Assembly: GCA_900545525.1 (NCBI GenBank)
Contig: UQZX01000044.1
Location: forward strand, 1 to 16,420
Direction: 5' to 3'
Length of the DNA: 16,420 nt
Source: an uncultured Prevotella sp.
GTDB lineage: Bacteria > Bacteroidota > Bacteroidia > Bacteroidales > Bacteroidaceae
Shown in pieces: positions 1 through 7,418 of this stretch. Within the stretch, counting starts at the first letter, position 1. Each line of letters begins with the position of its first letter. The position numbers and the translations under genes are program-made. Below the pieces are notes generated by a model. That model saw nothing but the letters and a program-made list of their open reading frames with translations. It was not told the DNA's origin and searched no databases.

Positions 1-49
1 ACCCTCTGCTTGTAAGGCAGATGCTCTAAACCAGCTGAGCTAAACGCCC
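1..49 (-). tRNA. tRNA-Val (anticodon UAC), 3' part cut by the window edge
   Basis: Read on the minus strand, the 5' end begins GGGCGTTTAGCTCAGCTGG, a standard acceptor strand and D-arm. The anticodon stem is TCTGC/GCAGA around the loop CTTACAA, which gives anticodon TAC and so valine. The variable loop, T-arm and 3' acceptor strand lie beyond base 1, so the gene is partial. A well-formed promoter lies about 20 bases upstream. Confidence 0.93.
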
Positions 50-69
50 TTACTTGTCGTAAGCGGTTG

Positions 70-101
70 CAAAGGTAAGAAGTTTTTCATTCATATCCAA
101 A
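70..101 (-). promoter_or_regulatory. Promoter of the tRNA-Val gene
   Basis: On the minus strand there is TTTG (98-101) followed, after exactly 20 bases, by TACCTTTG (70-77). This fits the Bacteroidetes primary sigma factor consensus TTTG - 19 to 21 bases - TAnnTTTG. It lies just upstream of the tRNA 5' end at 49. Confidence 0.75.
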
Positions 102-401
102 TTTTCAATCATCTTTTTTAGACCGGTACTATAAATAAGTATAAATACGAGGGATATTAATTGCCAGTTATCATTGTAAAATTAACTTCACTGAAGCAGA
201 ACAGTTAAAGGGACTCAAACAGAGATGTTGCATAACCCATAGCCTTACACTTTAAAACCCATAGCTTTACATGTTGTAAAGCTATGGGTTTTAAAGTATA
301 TACTTAATTATTGTATTAAATATATTAATATGTGTCCGGCATAATATCCTCAACGGACGTATTATAAGCCAGAATGTCAAACCTTCTTATGTCATCACAT
401 A
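102..401. other. Non-coding gap between the tRNA promoter and the lipoprotein gene
   Basis: AT-rich sequence of about 300 bases with no convincing reading frame. It holds the palindromic repeat at 234-297; apart from that I see no gene. The lipoprotein gene at 402-1061 is transcribed into this region, so its transcript end should lie here, but I see no classical hairpin plus T-run. Confidence 0.6.
234..297. repeat. Perfect 23-bp inverted repeat with a 3-base loop, plus a third partial copy
   Basis: Bases 249-271 are an exact reverse complement of 275-297, separated by only TGT. The core AACCCATAGCTTTACA appears a third time, in direct orientation and with one change, at 234-249. Either strand would form a very stable hairpin. 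It lies between a lipoprotein gene and a tRNA gene, both on the minus strand. It could act as a transcription end or processing signal, or be a short mobile palindromic repeat; no T-run follows it on either strand. Confidence 0.85.
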
Positions 402-1061
402 TCAACGTTTTTTTCCTATGAACCATATTACATTGTCCGATGTCTGTTCAGTATTGTCAACCTTTACTCCCGAAAGTATCAGCTGCATTACAATATTCTT
501 ATTAGTCAAATCGAGTTCGCCCATAGATATGCCATACATGCTGCTGTCAGCAAACTTGACTGTTACAGGATGAGCCACTTCTGTGCCTCCCTCATTGAGC
601 ATGACATCGAAATAATGTTCTTTGTTTTTCATGTCCAACGTAAAGTTCTTAGAATAAATGCTGCCGTCCGTATATTCATTTATAAACATACTTGCAATCG
701 AAAATTCCAAATTGCTCTTTTCCGTAGAGTTCTTTGTTGCCTCCGTCACCTTATCCCCACTCTTCATATAACGCCAGAACATTGCATCAGGGAGATCCGA
801 AACTTCAATCGTCTTGTCCTGATATATTTCCCAGTTTACGTTTTTAACAGTATCCCTATAAACGCCATCACGTTCCTGATATGTATGCACGACCATTCCA
901 CTATATCCTCCCGATATATCGGTGAGGTATTTGGCTTTTTCAACATCTGTCATCTCACGTGTTGTAAGATAATTTCCATCGCTGTCAAGACAAGATGTCA
1001 GCGCAGTGCCAGCGATAACGCAATAGGCTGCGAAAAAAAGGATTTTCTTTAGATTTTTCAT
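402..1061 (-). CDS. Secreted lipoprotein, DUF4840-like
   Basis: A 219-residue protein. I chose the ATG at 1061; the frame extends to a TTG at 1085 but that adds only a polar stretch ahead of a normal signal peptide. Residues 1-24 are a lipoprotein signal (MKNLKK, hydrophobic core, lipobox ALTSC) with Cys24 as the predicted lipid site, followed by LDSDGN. The rest is polar with likely beta strands (GYSGMVVHTYQ, VNWEIYQDKTIEV, HYFDVMLNEGG) and no membrane segment. By general look it resembles the Bacteroidales lipoproteins grouped as DUF4840; that family name is from memory and uncertain. A -7-like TATCTTTA lies at 1130-1137 on the minus strand without a clear -33, so it may have its own promoter after folE. 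Function unknown; location is the cell envelope. Confidence 0.8.
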   Translation of the reverse strand: MKNLKKILFFAAYCVIAGTALTSCLDSDGNYLTTREMTDVEKAKYLTDISGGYSGMVVHTYQERDGVYRDTVKNVNWEIYQDKTIEVSDLPDAMFWRYMKSGDKVTEATKNSTEKSNLEFSIASMFINEYTDGSIYSKNFTLDMKNKEHYFDVMLNEGGTEVAHPVTVKFADSSMYGISMGELDLTNKNIVMQLILSGVKVDNTEQTSDNVIWFIGKKR

Positions 1062-1151
1062 GTTTGTATGTTTGTTTATATTCAAGTATTACTATCTATA
1101 TAACGGCATTATTTCAAATCATTGCACGCTAAAGATATGTTTTTTCAACAT

Positions 1152-1739
1152 TTATCTGCATTCACCGCGAAGCAGGTTCATAAATTCTTCGCGTGTCTTT
1201 GCCTGATTGAATGCACCGCTGAAGTCGCTTGTCGTCGTTATGGCATTACGCTTCTCCACGCCCCTCATCTGCATGCACATGTGCTTTGCCTCCACCACCA
1301 CCATCACACCAAGCGGCTTTAAGGTCTGCTGTATACATTCCTTTATCTGAAGCGTCATACGTTCCTGCACCTGAAGACGGTGGCTGAAAATATCCACTAC
1401 ACGTGCAATTTTGCTCAGTCCCGTGATATACCCGTTAGGAATATACGCCACATGCACCTTCCCGTAGAACGGCAGCATGTGATGCTCGCACATGGAGAAG
1501 AAGTCTATATCCTTCACAATAACCATCTGATTGTATTTCTCTTCAAACAAAGCATCAAGAAGCACCTTCTTTGCATCCTGATAATATCCGCGCGTAAGTA
1601 TCTGCATTGCCTTTGCCACACGCATCGGAGTTTTCTCAAGTCCTTCCCTTGAAGAGTCTTCCCCTAATAAGCCAAGAATACTTTTATAATGTGAAGCGAG
1701 TTCATCAAGCCCTTCACGAAATTCTGTTTCGGGATTCAT
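1152..1739 (-). CDS. folE: GTP cyclohydrolase I
   Basis: A 195-residue protein of normal length for the family. It converts GTP to 7,8-dihydroneopterin triphosphate, the first step of folate (tetrahydropterin) synthesis, as a cytosolic homodecamer in known members. The zinc ligands are visible: Cys84 and His87 in SMCEHHMLPFYGKVHVAYIP and Cys155 in HMCMQMRGV, with the same 71-residue spacing as in the Escherichia coli enzyme. Other family motifs are REGLEKTPMRVAKA near residue 31 and GLSKIARVVDIFSHRLQVQE near residue 107. The ATG at 1739 lies 33 bases after the stop of the SPOR-domain gene, with no TAnnTTTG promoter between, so it is probably the last gene of the 5086-1152 operon. The family and role are certain; the operon membership is inferred. 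Confidence 0.97.
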   Translation of the reverse strand: MNPETEFREGLDELASHYKSILGLLGEDSSREGLEKTPMRVAKAMQILTRGYYQDAKKVLLDALFEEKYNQMVIVKDIDFFSMCEHHMLPFYGKVHVAYIPNGYITGLSKIARVVDIFSHRLQVQERMTLQIKECIQQTLKPLGVMVVVEAKHMCMQMRGVEKRNAITTTSDFSGAFNQAKTREEFMNLLRGECR

Positions 1740-1772
1740 AAATTACTTTTCTTTAATATATCGCCGCAACGC

Positions 1773-2387
1773 TCAATAGCGCACGTTTATCTTTCCTTTC
1801 ACTATACAAGCCTGAGTATAGCCCATGCCCTTTATCTCCTTTAGCATTTTTGCCGCATCCTCGTATGTTCTGAAGTTACCCACACGGCATATCCAGCGAG
1901 GAGAATAAAAATGCACATATACGGGCAATTCCGGGAAACGCGACTTTATGGCACTGCTTATTCGCTCTGCCTTCTGTCTGTCCTCACGCGAATTTCCGCC
2001 AGAATAAGCCTGTATGCGATAGCCAACGACCTTGTGCGTGTTCGTCATCACCTTCTTGCCATGACTCACGCTTTGGCTGTCGGACGCATTATCAGACTTC
2101 CCCGTCCCTGCCGACTGTGAGGCAGAAACATTCCGCCCGGCTGTTCCCTGGGCAACGGCAACGGGCTTTGCAGCCGTCTCCTTTCCCTCCGCAGGTTTTG
2201 CGGCAGGAGCGTTGGGAGCCTTGTTAAGCTTGGCATTGTTCACCAACTCGTCGATACCGGCACTCTGAATTACCGTTACAGTACCTCCGCCCTGCTCCTT
2301 TTTCTTAAGATTCTCAAGAAAAGACTGGGCATGTACATGCACCAACGATCCGGACACCAATAACAATATTACGACGAATTGCTTCAT
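1773..2387 (-). CDS. Exported SPOR-domain protein
   Basis: A 204-residue protein. Residues 1-20 are a signal peptide ending HVHA before QSFL. Residues 55-115 are a low-complexity linker rich in Ala, Lys, Pro and Ser. Residues 121-198 are a SPOR domain (YRIQAYSGGNSREDRQKAER, then VYVHFYSPRWICRVGNFRTY, ending in a GMGYTQACIV strand). SPOR domains bind denuded glycan strands of peptidoglycan, often at the division site, so a periplasmic wall-associated role is expected. The gene lies between tpiA and folE and is read in the same direction. A hairpin that may end or attenuate transcription sits between tpiA and its ATG, and no recognisable promoter follows that hairpin, so expression probably depends on read-through. 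Confidence 0.9.
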   Translation of the reverse strand: MKQFVVILLLVSGSLVHVHAQSFLENLKKKEQGGGTVTVIQSAGIDELVNNAKLNKAPNAPAAKPAEGKETAAKPVAVAQGTAGRNVSASQSAGTGKSDNASDSQSVSHGKKVMTNTHKVVGYRIQAYSGGNSREDRQKAERISSAIKSRFPELPVYVHFYSPRWICRVGNFRTYEDAAKMLKEIKGMGYTQACIVKGKINVRY

Positions 2388-2417
2388 GATTATAGTATTA
2401 TTAATTTATAAAGAAAT

Positions 2418-2446
2418 GGCGACAGGTGCCCGATGCACCTGCCACC
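2418..2446 (-). terminator. Terminator or attenuator hairpin between tpiA and the SPOR gene
   Basis: On the minus strand 12 bases (GGTGGCAGGTGC) pair with GCACCTGTCGCC around a 5-base loop. Two of the pairs are G-U wobbles in minus-strand RNA but mismatches (C-A) in plus-strand RNA, so the structure favours the minus-strand transcript. It is followed by ATTTCTTTATAAATT, only moderately T-rich. It begins 14 bases after the tpiA stop. Partial termination is the best guess. Confidence 0.65.
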
Positions 2447-2459
2447 ATAAGCATATCTA

Positions 2460-3218
2460 TTATTTCCAGGCGTCAATGATGCCCTTGAAGTCAGCAGCCT
2501 TGAGCGAAGCACCTCCGATCAGTCCTCCGTCGATATCTTCCTTTGCAAAAAGCTCGGGAGCATTGCTTGCCTTGCAGCTTCCGCCATAAAGTATTGAAGT
2601 CTCGTTGGCAACGTCTTCGCCATACTTCTCTGCGATGATGCTGCGGATATAAGCATGTATCTCCTCAGCCTGATCACTTGTTGCAGTCTTGCCTGTTCCG
2701 ATTGCCCATATCGGCTCGTATGCTATCACGATATTCTTAAACTCCTCTGCCGTAAGGTTGAACACGCTACCTTCAAGTTCAGCCTTTACGACCTCGTTCT
2801 GCTTGTTTGCCTCACGCTCCTCCAGGCTCTCTCCTATGCAGAAGATTACTTTCAGTCCGTTCTTCAGCGCAAGCAGTGTCTTTTCCTTAAGTATCTCCGG
2901 TGTTTCTCCGTAATATCCGCGACGCTCCGAGTGACCGAGGATGACATACTGTGCACCCGTGCTCTTGACCATTTCGGCTGACACCTCACCCGTATACGCA
3001 CCTTTCTCCTTGTCGGCACAGTTCTCTGCACCAAGCCCTATAACGTCTTTGTCAAGTATCTGCGCCACAGATGCCAGATGTATGAACGGCGTGCAGATAA
3101 TCACGTCGCAATTAGGCTTCTCGGCAGTAAGCGCCTCATTAAGTTCCTTAGCCAAAGCTACACCTTCCTGCAGGTTCATGTTCATTTTCCAGTTTCCTGC
3201 TACAATTTTCTTTCTCAT
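2460..3218 (-). CDS. tpiA: Triosephosphate isomerase (domain or internally started protein)
   Basis: 252 residues from the internal ATG at 3218, the usual full length. It interconverts dihydroxyacetone phosphate and glyceraldehyde 3-phosphate in glycolysis and gluconeogenesis. All key residues are present: Asn9 and Lys11 in AGNWKMN, electrophile His96 in ILGHSERR, catalytic base Glu168 in AYEPIWAIGTGKTA with the phosphate-gripping loop 6 at 172-178, YGGS at 211-214 and GGAS at 235-238. The protein begins MRKKIVAGNWK as do ordinary free TpiA proteins, so translation may well start here. No stop separates it from the upstream membrane protein, so this span is also the C-terminal part of the 691-residue frame. 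It appears intact and is presumably the essential copy. Confidence 0.95.
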   Translation of the reverse strand: MRKKIVAGNWKMNMNLQEGVALAKELNEALTAEKPNCDVIICTPFIHLASVAQILDKDVIGLGAENCADKEKGAYTGEVSAEMVKSTGAQYVILGHSERRGYYGETPEILKEKTLLALKNGLKVIFCIGESLEEREANKQNEVVKAELEGSVFNLTAEEFKNIVIAYEPIWAIGTGKTATSDQAEEIHAYIRSIIAEKYGEDVANETSILYGGSCKASNAPELFAKEDIDGGLIGGASLKAADFKGIIDAWK

Positions 3219-4535
3219 GTTCTTTTTGTTTAACCGTTGATATATCTTGTTAGAATCTTTATTCCTTTTCAGCCATCCCGTCCATGCCCACATCCTGTCC
3301 GCAAATGTCAGCAGCAGAAGGGGAAGGACAAACCACAGCACTATTTCCGTCAGCGTTCCCGTCAGCGACTCTTGTTTCACCGTTCCGTAAACGGTATCCT
3401 CCAGTCTTGGCGAATTTTCATTAAGTTCGGGCAAGTCGTTATGGCTCCATTTCCACAATACTACCCCGTGCTTTAGAAGCACCAGTCCGGGATTGCTCCG
3501 TATGACGGTCTTCAACGTTGTCTCGTCTGCATGCAGAAACTCATATTCCGCCCCCGTAATGTCTCTCCACCTCTGTATTGCATCCCCGCTGCTCGCCGTT
3601 AGACAGCGGAACGAATATCCGTGGTCCATGCAATATTCATATATCATATCTATATCGCCGAAGTTCAGGTCGTCCGCCTGTTCTATATGCGGGGATATGA
3701 GCAGGAAGGCATATCCTTCCTCGTCCAGTATCTTGTCCGTAACATCTTCCTCGCCGTCCAGCGTCTGCATGTAGAAGTCATGTATCTCCGGCACATATCC
3801 GGCTGCCGTCTGCACCGTCCTGCTGTCCACAAACGTCCATGTCGAGTCAGGATAGTCGTCAACGGTAAACTCCTTGCGCGTGCCGTTCTTCTCAAGAACA
3901 AACGTTGTCTCAAACTGCGGCTGCTCCGCTCCTTCGGGAAACTCCATTCCCTTCCTTATGTCGGCTCCCACATGATACGGCCGGAAATCAAGTATCGGCA
4001 GATAATAAAGGCAGTACAAGCTTGACACAAGTATGAACAGCACCGTATAGTTTAATATTATCCACTGGTTTGTCTTGCTTATGAAACGCACCATCATCAT
4101 GGGTCTGCGGAATACCACCAGCGTGCAGGCAAGCAGAACGACATTCTTTGCAAACGTCTCCCAGTTTGTCAGCACCACGGCATCGCCGAAACAGCCGCAG
4201 TCTTCCACAGGATCTGCCACGGCAAGCCACAGCGTCAGCGGCGTCATCACCGCCATGAAGACAAGCACCAGCCTCGACACCGTCCTGCGGTGTATGGCAA
4301 AAAGCAGCAGGACACCAGCGCAAAACTCCGCTGCCGCAAGCAATACAGATGCTCCCAAGGTCACTGCATCAGGCACTATGTCAGACATTCCGGCAGCCAC
4401 AAGATAGTCGTGTATCTTATATTGCGTGCCGAGCGGGTCTACCGCCTTTACATATCCTGACAATATGAAGGTAAGTGCAACTGCCATACGGCATACGTTG
4501 ACGCAAGCCCACTGTATTTTCCTGCCGGACATCAT
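2460..4535 (-). CDS. DoxX/MauE-like membrane protein fused in frame to triosephosphate isomerase
   Basis: One open frame of 691 codons with no stop between two normally separate proteins. Residues 1-180 hold about five membrane segments (near 14-32, 57-80, 86-107, 128-142, 157-178) with the motif DCGCFGD at 112-118, typical of DoxX/MauE-like proteins. Residues 195-385 look like an outer thioredoxin-like domain lacking CxxC, with the later strand VLLKHGVVLWKWS. A last membrane segment (about 395-412) leads to a basic tail (WLKRNKDSNK), then residue 440 begins a complete TpiA. The start ATG overlaps the stop of the DUF1599 gene as ATGA, indicating translational coupling. The topology would put TpiA in the cytosol. 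Either a membrane-tethered isomerase is made, or TpiA is also started internally at 3218, or a stop has been lost. The DoxX-like role in the cell is not known to me; a redox or partner-protein function is only a guess. Confidence 0.8.
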   Translation of the reverse strand: MMSGRKIQWACVNVCRMAVALTFILSGYVKAVDPLGTQYKIHDYLVAAGMSDIVPDAVTLGASVLLAAAEFCAGVLLLFAIHRRTVSRLVLVFMAVMTPLTLWLAVADPVEDCGCFGDAVVLTNWETFAKNVVLLACTLVVFRRPMMMVRFISKTNQWIILNYTVLFILVSSLYCLYYLPILDFRPYHVGADIRKGMEFPEGAEQPQFETTFVLEKNGTRKEFTVDDYPDSTWTFVDSRTVQTAAGYVPEIHDFYMQTLDGEEDVTDKILDEEGYAFLLISPHIEQADDLNFGDIDMIYEYCMDHGYSFRCLTASSGDAIQRWRDITGAEYEFLHADETTLKTVIRSNPGLVLLKHGVVLWKWSHNDLPELNENSPRLEDTVYGTVKQESLTGTLTEIVLWFVLPLLLLTFADRMWAWTGWLKRNKDSNKIYQRLNKKNMRKKIVAGNWKMNMNLQEGVALAKELNEALTAEKPNCDVIICTPFIHLASVAQILDKDVIGLGAENCADKEKGAYTGEVSAEMVKSTGAQYVILGHSERRGYYGETPEILKEKTLLALKNGLKVIFCIGESLEEREANKQNEVVKAELEGSVFNLTAEEFKNIVIAYEPIWAIGTGKTATSDQAEEIHAYIRSIIAEKYGEDVANETSILYGGSCKASNAPELFAKEDIDGGLIGGASLKAADFKGIIDAWK

Positions 4536-5086
4536 TCCTTATAAGTGAGCTTGATAACGCCGAAGACGGCATAGTTTATAATATCCATATAGTTGGAATC
4601 TATGCCTTCCGACACCAGCGTGGCACCACCGAGATCTTCAATCTCCTTTACCCTCTGTATCTTCGTCAATATGAAATCGGTATAGCTGCTTATGCGCATC
4701 GAGCGCCACGCCTCGTCATAGTCGTGGTTCTTCTTCAGCATAAGCTGCAGCGCCTCACCTGCAAACGTATCATAAAGTGCCATTGCCTCGTCAACAGACA
4801 AATCCACCTCATCGGTAAATCCCCTGTCAAGCTGTATCAGCCCCACTATGCCATAGTTTACAAGGGCTATGAACTCCGGGCGTATGCCCTCGCCCACCCG
4901 CGACTCTCTCTTTATCTCAAGGCTTCTTATGCGCTTTGCCTTTATAAACAGCTGGTCCGTAAGCGACGACGGACGCAATATTCTCCACGACGCTCCATAG
5001 TCATGAAGTTTCTTTTCAAAAAGCGCCCGGCACTCTGCCATTACGCCCCCGAACTGTTCCTCGGTATTCAAAACAAGTTTAGACAT
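4532..5086 (-). CDS. DUF1599 protein (duplicated domain)
   Basis: 184 residues from the ATG at 5086; the frame opens further at a TTG, but that start would overlap the -7 promoter element. The protein is an internal duplication: residues 15-60 have KKLHDYGASWRILRPSSLTD and residues 110-150 have KKNHDYDEAWRSMRISSYTD, each followed by a helix (KAKRIRSLE, KIQRVKEIE) and by similar ends (EFIALVNYGIVGLIQL, YMDIINYAVFGVIKL). This is the DUF1599 family, which I recall being classed as a nucleotide-modification-associated domain; the biochemical role is not established. It is cytosolic by sequence. First gene of the operon that continues into DoxX-tpiA, overlapping it by ATGA, with a good promoter just upstream. 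Confidence 0.9.
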   Translation of the reverse strand: MSKLVLNTEEQFGGVMAECRALFEKKLHDYGASWRILRPSSLTDQLFIKAKRIRSLEIKRESRVGEGIRPEFIALVNYGIVGLIQLDRGFTDEVDLSVDEAMALYDTFAGEALQLMLKKNHDYDEAWRSMRISSYTDFILTKIQRVKEIEDLGGATLVSEGIDSNYMDIINYAVFGVIKLTYKE

Positions 5087-5104
5087 AATTCCGAAATTCG
5101 TCCG

Positions 5105-5135
5105 CAAAGTTAATTATTTATATCGAGACGGCAAT
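5105..5135 (-). promoter_or_regulatory. Promoter of the DUF1599 - DoxX - tpiA - SPOR - folE operon
   Basis: On the minus strand ATTG (5132-5135) is followed after 19 bases by TAACTTTG (5105-5112), matching the Bacteroidetes TTTG / TAnnTTTG pattern with one mismatch in the -33. The ATG at 5086 is 18 bases downstream, giving a very short leader. Confidence 0.65.
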
Positions 5136-5270
5136 CATAAAAGACATAAAAAGATATACGCGGTAAACAGCGCCGGATGCATATATAATAATATAAGGTA
5201 CGCGCGAGACACCCCGGCATCCGCTTCCCGTACTGCCATACTGAGCCGCTGACGGCTTGCAGCATATCGT

Positions 5271-5720
5271 CTATTCTTTCATTTTCTTCTTTATGAACCT
5301 TATCTTTGCACACTGCACATCAAAGCGTGTCTGCAACGAGTCGCGCATCATCCGCATCCGCGTGTGCCGTGTCAGCTCCTCCGCCGTCACCACTCCGTCT
5401 GCCTTGTGACGAACAACAACCGAGTCTATTGCGTGGAAGTCCACACTTGCCTGCTGCAAAGCCTTGTCAGTTGCCTTGACATCTTCCTGTGCCTTGGCAA
5501 GTTCGGCTTTCTGATATATCACGAACGCTTTCTTCCGCGCTCCTGTCACCTCTGGATAAGTGCGCCTCAGCGAGTCTATCAGAGACAGCGCGGCGTCATA
5601 CCGTCCATTGTCATACAGCTCCTCACACTCGTCTGCCAGCCTCATGGCGTCTTCCCTGACATCACCGCATGCACAAAACAGCATCACAATAACCGCAAGG
5701 GCTGATATTTTTCTGCTCAT
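5271..5720 (-). CDS. Small lipoprotein with helical, TPR-like content
   Basis: 149 residues from the ATG at 5720; another ATG two codons upstream (5726) is possible. The signal ends in VMLFCAC with Cys18 as a likely lipid site, though the lipobox is imperfect because Cys and Phe sit at -2 and -3. The mature part is helical: ECEELYDNGRYDAALSLIDS resembles a single TPR hairpin, followed by a charged coiled-coil-like region (KAELAKAQEDVKATDKALQQ) and a basic tail (RFIKKKMKE). Similar lipoproteins are common in Bacteroidales, but I know no function. It is transcribed divergently from cca, with its own -7 element at 5762-5769. Confidence 0.8.
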   Translation of the reverse strand: MSRKISALAVIVMLFCACGDVREDAMRLADECEELYDNGRYDAALSLIDSLRRTYPEVTGARKKAFVIYQKAELAKAQEDVKATDKALQQASVDFHAIDSVVVRHKADGVVTAEELTRHTRMRMMRDSLQTRFDVQCAKIRFIKKKMKE

Positions 5721-5761
5721 AAACATTCTTTTTAGTATAAAGACAAGCTTTCTTTATTATG

Positions 5762-5792
5762 CAAAGATAGCGTTTTTAAGCCACATTGTAAA
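5762..5792 (-). promoter_or_regulatory. Promoter of the small lipoprotein gene
   Basis: TATCTTTG on the minus strand at 5762-5769 is a perfect -7 element; TTTA at 5789-5792, 19 bases upstream, is a one-mismatch -33. The ATG at 5720 lies about 40 bases downstream. Its -33 region is close to that of the divergent cca promoter, so the two may compete. Confidence 0.6.
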
Positions 5793-5798
5793 AGATTG

Positions 5799-5830
5799 TC
5801 TGTAAAATTCAATTTAAATGGTTATCTTTG
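5799..5830 (+). promoter_or_regulatory. Promoter of the CCA-adding enzyme gene
   Basis: TATCTTTG at 5823-5830 is a perfect -7 element; TCTG at 5799-5802 with a 20-base spacer is a one-mismatch -33. The ATG at 5854 lies 23 bases after the -7. Confidence 0.6.
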
Positions 5831-5853
5831 CAAACGTTTACAGGAAATAGGCT

Positions 5854-7290
5854 ATGAGATTACTTACGGATGCCGAATTGGCACAGTTATTGGACAAGGA
5901 TATTTTTCATAAGATTTCGGATGCAGCCGACAGCCTCGGCGTCGAATGCTATGTCGTAGGCGGATATGTACGCGACTTGTTTCTAGAAAGACCGTCGGAC
6001 GACATCGACGTGGTTGTCGTAGGCAGCGGCATAGAGGTTGCCGATGCCCTGCGCAGGTCGCTCGGCAGAAAGGCACACATTTCCGTTTTCCGCAACTTCG
6101 GCACGGCGCAGGTAAAATACAAGGACATTGAGGTGGAGTTTGTAGGTGCACGCAAGGAGAGCTACAGCCACGACTCGCGCAAGCCCATTGTGGAAGACGG
6201 CACCCTCGAAGACGACCAAAACCGCCGCGACTTTACCATAAACGCCCTTGCCGTATGCCTTAACAAAGGGCGTTTCGGCGAGCTTGTTGACCCTTTCGGC
6301 GGCATAGACGACATGTACGACGGCATAATCCGCACGCCTCTCGACCCCGACATAACCTTTTCCGACGATCCCCTGCGCATGCTCCGCTGCATACGTTTTG
6401 CCACACAGCTCAATTTTTTCATCGACGACGATACATTTGCAGCCCTTGAGCGCAATGCCGAACGCATACGCATAATAAGCGGCGAGCGCATACAGGACGA
6501 GCTTAACAAGATTATGATGACGCCTACGCCAAGCAAGGGCTTCGTCGACTTGCAGCGCAGCGGACTGCTGCAGATAATTCTTCCCGAGCTGTTTGCACTT
6601 GACATTGTGGAGAAACGCAACGGCAAGGCACACAAGAACAATTTCTACCACACGCTGGAAGTGCTCGACAACGTATGCCGCACATCGGACAACCTGTGGC
6701 TGCGGTGGGCCGCACTGATGCACGACATAGGCAAGCCAAGGTCGAAACGCTGGAACAACAATGCGGGCTGGACATTTTACAACCACAATTTCATCGGTGC
6801 AAAGATGGTTCCCGACATTTTCAGACGGCTCAAGATGCCCCTTGATGCGAAGATGAAATATGTGCAGAAGATGGTTGACCTGCACATGCGCCCGATAGTC
6901 ATTGCAGACGAAGAGGTTACCGACAGCGCCGTACGACGACTGCTGAACGATGCGGGCGACGACATAGACGACCTTATGAAACTTTGCGAGGCAGACATAA
7001 CAAGCAAGAACCAAGTACGCAAGAAGTGTTTCCTCGAAAACTTCCGCATGGTACGCGAAAAGATTGCCGACCTCAAAATAAAAGACTACAAGCGCCTGTT
7101 ACAGCCATGTATTGACGGCAACGAGATAATGGAAATGTTCAATCTCAGACCCTCACGTGAAGTCGGTCTCTTAAAACAGATACTAAAAGAAGCCGTGCTC
7201 GACAACAAGGTCCCCAACGAACGTGAACCGCTGATGCAGCTGCTGATGGAAAAGGCCAAAGAAATGGGGTTGAAGCGCAAGGACTGTTAG
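5854..7290 (+). CDS. cca: CCA-adding tRNA nucleotidyltransferase with HD domain
   Basis: 478 residues. The enzyme adds or repairs the 3' CCA end of tRNA from CTP and ATP. It belongs to the class II nucleotidyltransferase / poly(A) polymerase family: GGYVRD at 36-41, catalytic aspartates in DDIDVVVVG (Asp50, Asp52), the base-selecting region RRDFTINALA (124-133), DPFGGIDDMYDGIIRTP (147-162) and DDPLRMLRCIRFA (171-183). A C-terminal HD domain follows: His266 in YHTLEV, and His290-Asp291 in ALMHDIGKPRSK, as in the HD-containing subgroup, where it can act as a phosphohydrolase. The start ATG is preceded by AGGAAATAGG, a weak purine tract. Sole gene of its transcript as far as seen; no clear terminator follows, only the repeat-rich gap. 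The related poly(A) polymerases are mainly proteobacterial, so CCA addition is the better call. Confidence 0.93.
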   Translation: MRLLTDAELAQLLDKDIFHKISDAADSLGVECYVVGGYVRDLFLERPSDDIDVVVVGSGIEVADALRRSLGRKAHISVFRNFGTAQVKYKDIEVEFVGARKESYSHDSRKPIVEDGTLEDDQNRRDFTINALAVCLNKGRFGELVDPFGGIDDMYDGIIRTPLDPDITFSDDPLRMLRCIRFATQLNFFIDDDTFAALERNAERIRIISGERIQDELNKIMMTPTPSKGFVDLQRSGLLQIILPELFALDIVEKRNGKAHKNNFYHTLEVLDNVCRTSDNLWLRWAALMHDIGKPRSKRWNNNAGWTFYNHNFIGAKMVPDIFRRLKMPLDAKMKYVQKMVDLHMRPIVIADEEVTDSAVRRLLNDAGDDIDDLMKLCEADITSKNQVRKKCFLENFRMVREKIADLKIKDYKRLLQPCIDGNEIMEMFNLRPSREVGLLKQILKEAVLDNKVPNEREPLMQLLMEKAKEMGLKRKDC

Positions 7291-7418
7291 CCGCTCCTCA
7301 GCCCCAACTATAATATCGGGCGCATCACCGTTCCACATTTTTCACATTCTCATTCCGTCGTGTTGTTTCCGTATTCCTTATATAACGGGAACAACAGCAG
7401 CCGTTAATAAACATCCTC

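Noticed and set aside
5173..5224. Inverted repeat CGGATGC / GCATCCG between the lipoprotein and DUF1599 genes
   Set aside because: Only 7 bp with a loop of more than 30 bases and no T-run; too weak to call a terminator.
5983..7014. Long open frame on the minus strand inside cca
   Set aside because: Antisense shadow of a clearly conserved cca gene; it shows no family motif.
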